The notes beneath the pieces were generated by a model, which was given only the letters and a program-made list of their open reading frames with translations, made no database searches and was not told the DNA's origin. A program made the position numbers and the translations under genes. DNA of 64,000 bases from Bacillota bacterium (GTDB lineage: Bacteria; Bacillota; Clostridia; Lachnospirales; Lachnospiraceae). The stretch's first letter is position 1. Every line of letters starts with the position of its first letter. Of the stretch, positions 1 to 8,889 are shown piece by piece. The stretch lies in the NCBI GenBank assembly GCA_023441965.1, contig JAEZNB010000021.1, positions 7,617-71,616 of the forward strand, written 5' to 3'.

Positions 1-1015
1 TCTGCTTGGTCTGTCCTTCAAACTGAGGCTCAGGGATCTTGATGCTGATAATTGCTGTCAGACCCTCTCTGATATCCTCACCGGACAGGTTTTGCTCATT
101 TTCCTTTAAGTATTTCTGCCCTCTGGCATAATCGTTGAAGGTCTTGGTCAGTGCATTTTTAAAACCGATCAGGTGGGTTCCACCTTCAGGGGTTGTAATA
201 TTATTGACGAAGCTGTAGACGCCTTCGGTATAGGTGGAGTTATGCTGCATGGCTACCTCAACATACACCTCTTCTCTCTGGCCCTCGCAATAGATGATGT
301 CCTGGTAAAGAGGGTCCTTGTGACGGTTGAGATACTCGACATACTCCTTGATTCCGCCTGCGTAATGGAAGTCTCTCTCCTTGATTTCTTCTTCTCTGAT
401 ATCATGAAGTCTGATTCTTAGGTTCTTGGTAAGGAAGGCCATCTCCCTCAGCCGTTGCTTTAAAATTTCAAAATCATATACGGTTTCTTCGAAGATTTCT
501 TTATCGGGCAGGAAGGTTACCTTGGTACCGCGTTCCGTTGTATCTCCGATTTCCTTCAAAGGACAGGTTACCTTACCTCTTTCATATCTCTGGAAATATT
601 TCTTGCCGTCGATGCTGATTTCTACCTCCAACCACTCGGACAAAGCATTTACAACAGAGGCACCTACTCCATGCAGACCTCCGGATACCTTATATCCCCC
701 ACCGCCGAACTTTCCGCCGGCATGGAGAATCGTAAATACAACCTCTACGGCTGGGATACCCTTTTTCTGATTTATGCCGATTGGGATTCCTCGTCCATTA
801 TCTACTACCGTAACAGAGTTATCCTTATTGATGGTTACGTCTATGGTATCGCAATAGCCGGCCAGAGCCTCATCCACCGCATTGTCTACGATTTCATAAA
901 CCAGATGGTGTAATCCCTTGGAGGAAGTGGAACCGATATACATACCCGGTCTTTTTCTGACCGCCTCTAATCCTTCCAATATTTGAATTTGATCTGCACC
1001 GTATTCGTTACTCAT
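1..1015 (-). CDS. gyrB: DNA gyrase subunit B, 5' part (runs off the window)
   Basis: GyrB is the ATPase subunit of DNA gyrase, which introduces negative supercoils. I translated it on the minus strand from ATG at 1013-1015; about 338 residues are visible and no stop is reached. The GHKL ATPase motifs are clear: IVDNAVDEALAG, DNGRGIPIGI, and GGLHGVGASVVNAL, followed by the transducer domain with the ALTKTFNDYARGQ stretch. A strong ribosome site (GGGAGG about six bases before the ATG) supports the start. It is the last visible gene of the dnaA-dnaN-yaaA-recF-gyrB series. ParE is the alternative name for such a fold, but the position after recF makes gyrB near certain. Confidence 0.97.
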   Translation of the reverse strand, partial: MSNEYGADQIQILEGLEAVRKRPGMYIGSTSSKGLHHLVYEIVDNAVDEALAGYCDTIDVTINKDNSVTVVDNGRGIPIGINQKKGIPAVEVVFTILHAGGKFGGGGYKVSGGLHGVGASVVNALSEWLEVEISIDGKKYFQRYERGKVTCPLKEIGDTTERGTKVTFLPDKEIFEETVYDFEILKQRLREMAFLTKNLRIRLHDIREEEIKERDFHYAGGIKEYVEYLNRHKDPLYQDIIYCEGQREEVYVEVAMQHNSTYTEGVYSFVNNITTPEGGTHLIGFKNALTKTFNDYARGQKYLKENEQNLSGEDIREGLTAIISIKIPEPQFEGQTKQ

Positions 1016-1129
1016 AATAACCTCCCTATGCCTTTTTCCGGCCCTTGCCTTTTAAGGCACTCTTCTGCTTTACAGGAATGTCCGTCCTGATCCGTGCGAT
1101 ACCTGTCTGTTAAAAGACCTTCCGGCCTC

Positions 1130-2215
1130 TTAATTTTCAGTTGTAACCTCGCCATTCATTACATGAAAAATCTTATTATATTCAAACCTGTGGTTCACAA
1201 ATTCCTCTAAACCTGTACAGGTAATGATCGTTTGAATGTCCCCGATACTGTTCAACAGTTGATTCTGCCTGCTTCGATCCAGCTCGGAAAGTACATCATC
1301 CAGTAGCAGTACCGGATTCTCTTTGATAATTCCCTTTACCAATTCAATTTCTGCCAGCTTACAGGATAAAGCTGCTGTTCTTTGCTGACCCTGGGAGCCA
1401 AATCTGCGTATGTCTGTACCATTTGCCATAAAGGACATATCATCTCTATGGGGACCGGTATTGGTCATTTTTAGAGCCAAATCCTTCTGGGCGGTCTTCT
1501 TTAGCTTATCTTCAAATTCCTCTGATCTGACATTGGGTTCATACTGAAGCAATAATTCTTCTCTATCTCCGGTCAGTTTTTTATGTATGGGCTTCGTCAG
1601 CTCGTTCAGCTCAAGAATAAAGCTCTGTCTGGCATGAATAATATAATTCCCATGTTCTGCCAACTTATGATCCCATAAATATAGTGTATCCAATAATTCC
1701 CTGTTAAATCCTACTTGCTTTAATAAGTTATTCCTTTGAGCAAGGGCTTTATTATAATTAGCCAGATGGTACAGATAAACCTTGTCCAACTGGCATAATT
1801 CCATATCTATGAATCTCCTTCTTTCTCCGGGTCCATCCTTGATGATGCAGAGATCCTCCGGCGAAAAAAACACAAGGTTCAACATGCCGAATAATTCACC
1901 TTGTCTTTTAATCGGGATGCCGTCTATAGCAACCCCTTTAGCCTTATTAGTCTTTAGATGCAGATCGATTCGATGGCTTGTATGATTTCTCTCCAGCATA
2001 ATTCGGACATGGGCTTCTTCACAGCCGAATTTAATCAATTCCCTGTCCTTGTTGCCGCGGTGGGTCTTCGTTGTTCCTCCCAGGTAAACTGCTTCCAGTA
2101 TATTGGTTTTTCCCTGGGCGTTCTCCCCATACAGGATATTGGTTCCTTCATGAAACTGTATATTCAGCTGTCCATAATTTCTATAGTCCTTCAGTTCCAA
2201 GGATTTGACAATCAT
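1130..2215 (-). CDS. recF: DNA replication/repair protein RecF
   Basis: RecF is an SMC-like ATPase that helps load RecA at single-strand gaps, with RecO and RecR. The 361-residue product has the family's usual length. It carries Walker A GENAQGKT at residues 30-37, a Walker B-type LLLDD at about 303-307, followed by the D-loop SELDRSR. It sits between yaaA and gyrB, with a 114-base spacer to gyrB in which I see no gene (no remB/yaaB-type ORF). Confidence 0.97.
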   Translation of the reverse strand: MIVKSLELKDYRNYGQLNIQFHEGTNILYGENAQGKTNILEAVYLGGTTKTHRGNKDRELIKFGCEEAHVRIMLERNHTSHRIDLHLKTNKAKGVAIDGIPIKRQGELFGMLNLVFFSPEDLCIIKDGPGERRRFIDMELCQLDKVYLYHLANYNKALAQRNNLLKQVGFNRELLDTLYLWDHKLAEHGNYIIHARQSFILELNELTKPIHKKLTGDREELLLQYEPNVRSEEFEDKLKKTAQKDLALKMTNTGPHRDDMSFMANGTDIRRFGSQGQQRTAALSCKLAEIELVKGIIKENPVLLLDDVLSELDRSRQNQLLNSIGDIQTIITCTGLEEFVNHRFEYNKIFHVMNGEVTTEN

Positions 2216-2233
2216 ACCTGCACCATCATTTCT

Positions 2234-2443
2234 TTACTTCACGATTTTAATCTGCTCTCCGTTAAACTCTACCAAGTCTCCATCATAGAGCTTCTTACCC
2301 CTTTGGGTCTCAACGGTACCGTTTACCTTCACTCTTCCATCCTGAATCTCCAGCTTCGCATCTACTCCGGTATCTACAAGTCCCGCTGCCTTCATGGCCT
2401 GTCCAAGCTTAATATACTCATCTCTTAACTTAATCTGATGCAT
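2234..2443 (-). CDS. yaaA: S4-domain RNA-binding protein YaaA (RlbA family)
   Basis: A 69-residue protein that is essentially a single S4 RNA-binding domain: the core includes LGQAMKAAGLVDTGVDAK and VKVNGTVETQRGKKL. In Bacillus the equivalent gene also lies between dnaN and recF and is linked to ribosome assembly. Its exact role is not established from sequence. It is 18 bases from both neighbours, so it is probably cotranscribed with dnaN and recF. Confidence 0.93.
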   Translation of the reverse strand: MHQIKLRDEYIKLGQAMKAAGLVDTGVDAKLEIQDGRVKVNGTVETQRGKKLYDGDLVEFNGEQIKIVK

Positions 2444-2460
2444 TCTTAGGCTCCGTTCTT

Positions 2461-3570
2461 TTATGATACAACATTAATATTGACAGGTAAAATCAAATAA
2501 ATGTATGACTGCTCCTTGTCCCTGATAAAGCAGGGAGCCTTTGCATTGATCAGATAGATGTCTACGTTCTCGTCTTCAATCACACGAAGCGCATCCAATA
2601 AAAATTTAGGATTAAAACCGATGACAATATCCTTACCATCCTTCGATATATCAATCTCTTCATTCATGGAACCGATGGCAGTATTAATCTTAAGCTCAAA
2701 ATTATTATTACGGATATCTATGATAATAGGCTTCTTATCTGTCTCTCTGATGAGAAGGGAAGCTCTCTCGATACAACTCTGCAGCTCCTTCTTGTTGATC
2801 GTAACCTTAGTTTCATAGTCACTGGACAGCATCTGATCGATCCTGTAGTATTCACCCTCAATCAGTCTGGATAATACCAGAGTATCATCAAACTCAAAGA
2901 GTACATGCTTATCCGTAAAGAAAATATGAACCAGGGAGGAAACCTCTCCTGATAATATCTTACTGATTTCATTTAAGGTCTTACCCGGTACAATCACCTT
3001 CCGTTCCTCATAGGAATCCTTCATGATGATCTTCCTGATTGAGATTCTGTGTCCATCCAAAGCAATGACCCTAAGTTCATTCTTCTTAATTTCGAATAAT
3101 TCACCGGTCATGATCTTATTGCTCTCATTATCAGAGATGGAGAAGACTGTCTGGCGAATGATTTCCTTTAAGGTGAATTGTGAAAGGATGACAGGATTGT
3201 CCTTCTCAATTCTGGGTAAGGCAGGAAACTCCTCTCCGGATCTTCCGGAAATCGAAAACTTTGCTTTTTCACAGATGATTTCCGTCATAAAGCTGCTGTC
3301 TGTCGAAATATGAACCTCATTCTCCGGAAGCCTTCTTACAATCTCTGAGAACACCTTAGCATTTAAGGCAACTGTTCCTGTTTCAGATACATTACCTTTC
3401 ACCATGGTTTCTATACCAAGCTCCATATCATTGGCAACTAATTTAATTCCCTGCTCCTTCGCCTCTATGATCAGACACTCCAATATAGGCATGGTGGATT
3501 TGACAGGAACTGCTTTCAGAACAATATTTACACTATTGAGTAAATCAGCTTTCTGACATTGGATTTTCAT
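2461..3570 (-). CDS. dnaN: DNA polymerase III sliding clamp (beta subunit)
   Basis: The beta clamp encircles DNA and tethers polymerase III. The product is 369 residues, typical for the family, starting MKIQCQKADLLNSVNIVLKA and ending in the usual hydrophobic tail (YIYLILPVNI). It follows dnaA on the same strand across a 271-base gap that contains DnaA-box-like sites, the common arrangement at firmicute origins. A TTATTCACA box (3572-3580, minus orientation) lies immediately upstream of the start codon. Confidence 0.97.
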   Translation of the reverse strand: MKIQCQKADLLNSVNIVLKAVPVKSTMPILECLIIEAKEQGIKLVANDMELGIETMVKGNVSETGTVALNAKVFSEIVRRLPENEVHISTDSSFMTEIICEKAKFSISGRSGEEFPALPRIEKDNPVILSQFTLKEIIRQTVFSISDNESNKIMTGELFEIKKNELRVIALDGHRISIRKIIMKDSYEERKVIVPGKTLNEISKILSGEVSSLVHIFFTDKHVLFEFDDTLVLSRLIEGEYYRIDQMLSSDYETKVTINKKELQSCIERASLLIRETDKKPIIIDIRNNNFELKINTAIGSMNEEIDISKDGKDIVIGFNPKFLLDALRVIEDENVDIYLINAKAPCFIRDKEQSYIYLILPVNINVVS

Positions 3571-3841
3571 ATGTGAATAATCTCCCTTCGCATGTGATAG
3601 ATAAATATATAAAAGATTCTTAGCAGTAATATTATTAAGGGATGTGAATTTGTTGAAAACCTTGCTTCGCCCTTATAAATCAGCCCTTCCGGCCCTTGAT
3701 AAGCCTGTAGGTTTCCTTCGGATGAAAGGTGGATAAGCAGGATTTCTTTCACATACACAAATTGGAAGTCAAATAGTTCACAGTTTATCTACAAGCTATC
3801 AACCACATATCAACAGAAAATCAAACTCAGAAATAAAATTG
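3571..3841. other. dnaA-dnaN intergenic part of the origin, with DnaA boxes
   Basis: This gap holds several 9-mers close to the DnaA box TTATNCACA. They are TTATTCACA (minus, 3572-3580, exact), TTATCCACC (minus, 3728-3736, one mismatch) and TTATCTACA (plus, 3785-3793, one mismatch). The stretch 3585-3650 is AT-rich and could be the unwinding element. Together with the boxes upstream of dnaA this gives a bipartite origin as known in Bacillus. No convincing gene is present; a 63-codon open frame here is not supported. Confidence 0.7.
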
Positions 3842-5194
3842 TTATTCCGGATTAATCTTCTTAATTAATACATCAATGGTATTATGTACGGAAGAATCGT
3901 TTCCGATATCAGTATTTACTTTATCATAGCCATGTAATACTGTCGAATGGTCTCGGTTGCCTAAGGTTTTGCCGATATCGGTAACGGACATATCCGTCAG
4001 TCTGCGGCAAAGGTACATAACGATCTGTCTGGGATAAGAGATATTTCTGCTCTTATCCTTGGAATAGATTTCTGCGGGTGTGATATTATAATGTTCAGCA
4101 ACCACGTCGACGATCAGCTCGGGAGTGATCACCTTCTTCTCATTCGGTGAGATGATATCCTGCAGAGCTTCCTCTGCCAGCAAGAGATTAAGCTCCCTCT
4201 TCTTCAGACGGGAGAAGGCTACTATCTTGGTTAAGGCTCCCTCCAGCTCTCGAATATTGGACTTAATGTTGTTTGCAATATAGCGGAGTACTTCCTCGTC
4301 AATCTTATATCCGTCCAGTTCCTCCTTCTTCTTGAGAATGGCCATTCTGGTCTCATAATCGGGAGACTGGATGTCTGCCATCAGACCATGCTCAAATCTG
4401 GACCGGAGCCTGTCCTCTAAGGTAAGCATTTCCTTGGGAGGACGATCACTGGAGATAATTATTTGCTTCTTGGATTCATGTAAGGTATTAAAGGTATGGA
4501 AGAACTCCTCCTGGGTGCTCTCCTTTCCTATTATAAACTGAATATCATCGATCAGCAGAATATCGATGCTGCGGTACTTCTCCCGGAACTGTGTTGTGGT
4601 CTTCTTTTGAATGGAATCAATCAACTCATTGGTAAATTTCTCACTGGTGACATATAAGACCTTGGTATCCGGATTCTCACTCAGAACAAAATGTGCGATG
4701 GAATGCATCAGATGGGTCTTGCCCAAACCAACTCCACCGTAAATAAAGAGAGGATTATAGATTTCTCCGGGATTTTCTGCTACAGCAAGCGCAGCGGCCC
4801 TGGCAAATTCATTGTTTCCTCCGACTACAAAAGTGTCAAAGGTATATCTGGGATTTAAGAAGGTGGGGATATTACCGGTCTTCTTCACTACTACGGGTTC
4901 AGCCTTCTTGTCAGAGGAATTCAGCTGACTGACATGTACAAACTTAATCTCATATTGCTCATTCAGAATTTCTTCTATGGAAACCTTCAACAAAAGCTCA
5001 TACTTATTACGGATAATGGTCAGGCTGGTCGGCCCGATTACATCATCATTGATCAGTATCGTAATCACACGATCCTTAACATCGTATACCTTCAGCGGTT
5101 TCAGCCAGGTATTATAAGAGACATCCGTTATGCCATACTCGGATATCATATATTTTAATATTTCTTCCCATTTAGACTCAATTATGTTTTTCAT
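3842..5194 (-). CDS. dnaA: Chromosomal replication initiator DnaA
   Basis: DnaA binds DnaA boxes and opens the origin. I place the start at 5194 (MKNIIESKWEEILKYM), not at the upstream in-frame ATG at 5266, because GGAG lies seven bases before 5194 and the N-terminal domain then aligns with the family. The protein is 450 residues: domain I at 1-80, a linker, AAA+ Walker A GGVGLGKT at 153-160, Walker B LLIDD at 213-217, and the C-terminal box-binding helix-turn-helix with signature GNRDHSTVLHGYDKV from residue 412. A TATAAT-like -10 on the minus strand at 5277-5282 is a plausible promoter. Confidence 0.98.
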   Translation of the reverse strand: MKNIIESKWEEILKYMISEYGITDVSYNTWLKPLKVYDVKDRVITILINDDVIGPTSLTIIRNKYELLLKVSIEEILNEQYEIKFVHVSQLNSSDKKAEPVVVKKTGNIPTFLNPRYTFDTFVVGGNNEFARAAALAVAENPGEIYNPLFIYGGVGLGKTHLMHSIAHFVLSENPDTKVLYVTSEKFTNELIDSIQKKTTTQFREKYRSIDILLIDDIQFIIGKESTQEEFFHTFNTLHESKKQIIISSDRPPKEMLTLEDRLRSRFEHGLMADIQSPDYETRMAILKKKEELDGYKIDEEVLRYIANNIKSNIRELEGALTKIVAFSRLKKRELNLLLAEEALQDIISPNEKKVITPELIVDVVAEHYNITPAEIYSKDKSRNISYPRQIVMYLCRRLTDMSVTDIGKTLGNRDHSTVLHGYDKVNTDIGNDSSVHNTIDVLIKKINPE

Positions 5195-5616
5195 TACTAC
5201 ACTCCATGCTGCCCTATGGCATATTCTAGGTTGGATCGATAAAGAGCTTTCCTTATAGATACTCACATAGATATATATTATAACATAATGATTAAATTTT
5301 CAATGGTTATTATGGCATTCTTCTTTCAGCAGGATTACAGCACAAACAAGAGAAAGCGTAGGAGCAGTAAAGAGAAAGTAGGGCTGCTTAAGAAAGGCAG
5401 CTTCCATTCAGAAATAACATGTGGATTTATGGATAAAGGTATAAACATTAAGAACAAAGGAAAAATGTTAATAAAGGCAGGAATACAGGAACAGTCTAAG
5501 ACAAAATATCACAGCTTATCCACAGAATGTATCAAGTTATCAACAAAGCCAATATATATAAGGAAGAAACAGCCATTTAGCCGGGAGAGGGGGAACCGTG
5601 ATAGTAAAATAACTAC
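5195..5616. other. oriC: Replication origin (oriC), upstream DnaA-box cluster
   Basis: The divergent gap between dnaA and rpmH carries a perfect DnaA box TTATCCACA at 5516-5524, then TTATCAACA at 5537-5545 (one mismatch). On the minus strand there are TTATCCATA at 5428-5436 and AAATCCACA at 5420-5428. Gene direction switches here from minus to plus, as expected at the start of bidirectional replication. A 110-codon open frame on the plus strand (5288-5620) spans the boxes and looks like chance. Confidence 0.85.
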
Positions 5617-5645
5617 TTGACGTAAGTTTGGAATACGAATATAAT
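5617..5645 (+). promoter_or_regulatory. rpmH promoter (sigma-A type)
   Basis: TTGACG at 5617-5622 and TATAAT at 5640-5645 with a 17-base spacer. It lies 82 bases upstream of rpmH, directly next to the origin boxes. Confidence 0.75.
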
Positions 5646-5727
5646 AGACGTGATATTCCTTAATACAGAGTAAAATAGATGAATTTCGCTTATCAGAGTG
5701 CCGGCTTAAAAAAGGAGGTGCATATCG

Positions 5728-5862
5728 ATGAAAATGACATTCCAACCGAAGAAGAGACAGAGATCTAAGGTTCACGGTTTCAGAGCAAGAATGAGTTCTG
5801 CAGGTGGCAGAAAGGTTTTATCTGCAAGAAGAGCAAAGGGAAGAAAAAAGCTTACTGCTTAA
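5728..5862 (+). CDS. rpmH: 50S ribosomal protein L34
   Basis: L34 is a small basic large-subunit protein. The 44-residue product starts MKMTFQPKKRQRSKVHGFRA and ends RAKGRKKLTA, the standard L34 sequence and length. AAAGGAGGTG precedes the ATG with good spacing. It leads the conserved rpmH-rnpA-yidD-yidC-jag series. Confidence 0.98.
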   Translation: MKMTFQPKKRQRSKVHGFRARMSSAGGRKVLSARRAKGRKKLTA

Positions 5863-5873
5863 GTCTAAACACA

Positions 5874-5896
5874 GGTCGCAATTTTTGTGACCTTTT
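5874..5896 (+). terminator. Hairpin with short U run between rpmH and rnpA
   Basis: GGTCGC (5874-5879) pairs with GTGACC (5887-5892, one G-U pair) around a T-rich loop and is followed by TTTTC. It probably ends part of the rpmH transcripts, so that L34 mRNA exceeds rnpA mRNA. Confidence 0.5.
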
Positions 5897-6004
5897 CTTC
5901 TAATGTCAGGTAGAAAATGTTGGAAGCTTTTATCGAATCCATGAAATGAACGGCGAGGGCTGTCAACTGCCGGACAGCGGCAGTATGGAAGGTTTATATA
6001 AGAC

Positions 6005-6391
6005 ATGAAGAAGACGGAAAGCATAAAGAATAATACAGAATTTAAAGAGGTATATCAGAACGGCAAATCATATGCGAATAGGTTTTTGATTATGTATGTC
6101 AAAAAAAATGGATTTCATAATAATCGTCTTGGAATATCGGTGAGTAAGAAAGTCGGTAACAGTGTTGTAAGACACAGGGTTACCAGATTAATCAGAGAAA
6201 GCTATCGGCTGTCGGAAGATCAGATAATGAGCGGATATGACATAGTAGTTGTCGCAAGGATCAGTGCAAATGGCAGGAGTTACAGTGAAATTGAAAGTGC
6301 ATTCATGCACCTAATAAGGCTCCATAAGCTTGGAATAAGTTACAGCGGTTCAAGGGAAAGCGCCATGAATCAGAGGGATGAAATTGATTAG
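6005..6391 (+). CDS. rnpA: Ribonuclease P protein component
   Basis: RnpA is the protein cofactor of RNase P, which matures tRNA 5' ends. The 128-residue product has the conserved core NRLGISVSKKVGNSVVRHR (about residues 40-58) followed by RLIRESYR, the RNA-contacting region. The C-terminal tail after LHKLGI is longer than usual, because the frame continues 14 bases into yidD. Position after rpmH is the near-universal order. Confidence 0.96.
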   Translation: MKKTESIKNNTEFKEVYQNGKSYANRFLIMYVKKNGFHNNRLGISVSKKVGNSVVRHRVTRLIRESYRLSEDQIMSGYDIVVVARISANGRSYSEIESAFMHLIRLHKLGISYSGSRESAMNQRDEID

Positions 6392-6599
6392 AAGAATATT
6401 TATCGAATTGATTAGAATATATCAGAAATATATCTCTCCTCTTAAGAGAAATGCAAGCTGTATCTATACACCCAGCTGCTCCGCCTATGCAATCGAGGCA
6501 TTGGAAAAGTATGGAGCAATAAAAGGAATGTACTTGAGTATCAGAAGAATATTGAGATGTCATCCCTTCCATAAGGGAGGATATGATCCGGTTCCGTGA
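6378..6599 (+). CDS. yidD: Membrane protein insertion efficiency factor YidD
   Basis: YidD is a small amphipathic protein that helps YidC-dependent membrane insertion. The 73 residues include the family signature YQKYISPLKRNASCIYTPSC and end with CHPFHKGGYDPVP, as in typical members. It overlaps the end of rnpA by 14 bases, and the next frame (yidC) begins just downstream, so translation of the three genes is probably coupled. Confidence 0.96.
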   Translation: MKLIRRIFIELIRIYQKYISPLKRNASCIYTPSCSAYAIEALEKYGAIKGMYLSIRRILRCHPFHKGGYDPVP

Positions 6600-6624
6600 A
6601 GACGGCTCTAAGGAGGAAAAAACA

Positions 6625-7809
6625 TTGCAGGTTACAGTATTAGCAAATATATTATCGCCGATTGCATATGTATTAGGACTGATTATGAATGGCATTTATG
6701 CCTTCTTCAGTCTCTTCGGCATTGAGAATTTGGCATTATCCATCATCATTTTCACCTTAATCATGAAGGTGCTGATGTTGCCATTAACCATTAAGCAGCA
6801 GAAATTTACCAGACTGTCTTCCCGGATGAATCCGGAGATACAGAAGATACAGGCAAAGTATAAGGGCAAAAGGGATGAGGTTTCTCTTAGAAAGCAACAG
6901 GCAGAAACCCAGGCTATTTATCAGAAGTACGGAGCTAGTCCTACTTCCGGATGTCTGCCCATGTTGATCATGCTTCCGATCATGTTTGCTCTGTATCAGG
7001 TAATTAATAATATCCCTGATTATGTAACGATTGTCAGAGATCAGTACCAGACAGTGGCAGATGCGATCATGAACAACCAGCTCTTTGATCAGGTAGCTGC
7101 TATCGCAAATATTGATGCAACAAAACTGGTAGACAGCAATAGCCTGATTGATCTGCTGTCAAACTTTAAGACCGGACAATGGAAAGAATTGACCTCTCTG
7201 GTTCCCAATGCAGGAGAAGCAATTGGTTATATTAAGAATGTGAACGGCTTCTTTGGCTTAAGTGTAACGGACATTCCCAGCTGGAAATCAGCAAGTATTT
7301 TAATTCCGATTTTGGCGATGGTTCTACAGTTTGTCCAGAGTAAGCAGTTATCCGTTAAGACAGATAAGAGCAATCCGACTGCCAATGCGATGTCCTCTAT
7401 GAATTATATTATGCCGGTGATGTCAGGCTTCTTTGCCCTGATGCTTCCGATCGGTGTAGGTATCTACTGGATAGCAAACAGTGCCTTCTCTATCATTCAA
7501 CAGTACTTTGTTAACAAGTATATGGACAAAGTGGGCTTGGAAGAGATGATTGAGAAGAGCAGTGCGAAAGCAGGGAAGAAATATGCCCCGAAGTCTGTAC
7601 CGGCCGGTACCTCACTTCAGGAGCTAGCCAGAAAGCAGACCAAAACAATAGATACAAATGTCTCAGATAAGGTGAAGGCTTCGGATGCAGAGAATTCTTC
7701 AGAGGACGAGGAAACGTCTTCGGGTAAGAATGGAGAAACCTATAGACCGTCCAGCATTTCTGAGATAGCAAACCTTCTTAAAAACAGAAATGAAAAGGGG
7801 GATAAATAG
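6625..7809 (+). CDS. yidC: Membrane protein insertase YidC
   Basis: YidC inserts and folds membrane proteins, alone or with SecYEG. I choose the TTG at 6625, not the ATG at 6583 that overlaps yidD, since AGGAGG at 6611-6616 is correctly spaced for it. The resulting 394-residue protein begins MQVTVLANILSPIAYVLG. It has the family core: a first membrane helix, a cytosolic basic loop (LTIKQQKFTRLSSRMNPEI), and the later helices ending near GVGIYWIANSAFSIIQQY. The last ~80 residues are a charged, Lys/Glu/Ser-rich cytosolic tail without family homology that I can recognise. Confidence 0.95.
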   Translation: MQVTVLANILSPIAYVLGLIMNGIYAFFSLFGIENLALSIIIFTLIMKVLMLPLTIKQQKFTRLSSRMNPEIQKIQAKYKGKRDEVSLRKQQAETQAIYQKYGASPTSGCLPMLIMLPIMFALYQVINNIPDYVTIVRDQYQTVADAIMNNQLFDQVAAIANIDATKLVDSNSLIDLLSNFKTGQWKELTSLVPNAGEAIGYIKNVNGFFGLSVTDIPSWKSASILIPILAMVLQFVQSKQLSVKTDKSNPTANAMSSMNYIMPVMSGFFALMLPIGVGIYWIANSAFSIIQQYFVNKYMDKVGLEEMIEKSSAKAGKKYAPKSVPAGTSLQELARKQTKTIDTNVSDKVKASDAENSSEDEETSSGKNGETYRPSSISEIANLLKNRNEKGDK

Positions 7810-7811
7810 GT

Positions 7812-8627
7812 ATGGAATGGAATGAGTTTTTTGCCAAGACCGTGGACGAGGCGTTAACGAATGCCATGCTTGAGCTTAATACAACAATAGATAAGCTTGA
7901 ATATGAAGTACTGGAAAAGGAATCCTTCGGCTTTTTTGGAATGTTTGGTAAACCGGCCAGAATAAGGGCCAGACTGAAGCCGACCCTTGAGGGGTCTGCC
8001 AAGGAATTTCTAGATAAGGTATTTGCGGCTATGGGAATCGAAGCCAATACCGAGGTAAGCTATGATCAGGAAAATGACAATATAGAGATCAACATTGAAG
8101 GTGACGAAATGGGAGTCCTGATCGGTAAGAGGGGACAAACCTTAGACTCCCTGCAATATCTGGTCAGCCTTGTTGTTAATAAGAACAGTGAAAACTATAT
8201 AAAGGTAAAGCTGGATACGGAGAACTACCGGGCAAGAAGAAAAGAAACCCTGGAAAACCTCGCAAAGAATATTGCCTTCAAGGTGAAGAGGACCAGAAAG
8301 CCTGTATCTCTGGAGCCGATGAATCCTTATGAGAGAAGAATTATTCATTCTGCCCTGCAAAATGACAAATTTGTTGAGACCTATTCCGAAGGAGAGGAGC
8401 CTTACCGTAAGGTTGTAATTAATGTTAAGAAGACCTATAAGGATTCCAGGCCGAGTAATACAAGCAGATATGGCAAGGATCACAAGAAGGACTTTCATAA
8501 GGGAGGCTTTCACAAGGATCTGGGTAAGGGCAAAGAATACAGTAAGAATTACAGCAGGGATTATATGAAGGACTACAAGGAATATAAGGAAAGCAAAGAG
8601 AAAAAGATCTCTGCTGAGAACATGTGA
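7812..8627 (+). CDS. jag: RNA-binding protein Jag/KhpB (Jag-N, KH, R3H domains)
   Basis: Jag (KhpB/EloR) is an RNA-binding protein linked to cell elongation in other firmicutes. The 271 residues contain a Jag N-domain (1-52, with FGFFGMFGKPARI), a KH domain with GKRG at 105-108, and an R3H domain around 165-208 (NPYERRIIHSAL). The region after about residue 210 is a low-complexity tail of Lys, Tyr, His, Gly and Asp that is not part of the conserved family. It begins two bases after yidC and is certainly in the same operon. Confidence 0.94.
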   Translation: MEWNEFFAKTVDEALTNAMLELNTTIDKLEYEVLEKESFGFFGMFGKPARIRARLKPTLEGSAKEFLDKVFAAMGIEANTEVSYDQENDNIEINIEGDEMGVLIGKRGQTLDSLQYLVSLVVNKNSENYIKVKLDTENYRARRKETLENLAKNIAFKVKRTRKPVSLEPMNPYERRIIHSALQNDKFVETYSEGEEPYRKVVINVKKTYKDSRPSNTSRYGKDHKKDFHKGGFHKDLGKGKEYSKNYSRDYMKDYKEYKESKEKKISAENM

Positions 8628-8724
8628 TAAAACATCCCTCTGTGAAAAACAAGGGTATTGATTTCTTAGGAATTGTCGGATGCACAGTTCAAAGAGAAGG
8701 GCATGTTAAGTAGTATGAGATGAG

Positions 8725-8766
8725 GGGTGTCTTAAGGTAGCGCTTATACTTTAAGGCACCCTTTAT
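8725..8766 (+). terminator. Terminator after jag
   Basis: GGGTGTCTTAA (8725-8735) pairs with TTAAGGCACCC (8751-8761, one G-U pair), followed by TTTATT. It separates the rpmH-jag operon from mnmE. Confidence 0.7.
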
Positions 8767-8889
8767 TGTAAAAGAGGAAACAGATTGGAAATTATGATAT
8801 ATGGATAATCCTGAATATCGTGTGAGAGAAGCTCTCACTTTTAATAGTGATGACACTTAATAGAGGTGTCGGAAGCATGGAGGGACAGA

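Noticed and set aside
426..770. Plus-strand open frame of 114 codons
   Set aside because: It lies antisense within gyrB and is a shadow of it.
3567..3758. 63-codon frame between dnaA and dnaN
   Set aside because: It overlaps DnaA boxes and the AT-rich region and has no supporting signal.
5288..5620. 110-codon open frame in the dnaA-rpmH gap
   Set aside because: It spans the DnaA boxes, has no ribosome site and has a composition typical of chance frames in AT-rich DNA.
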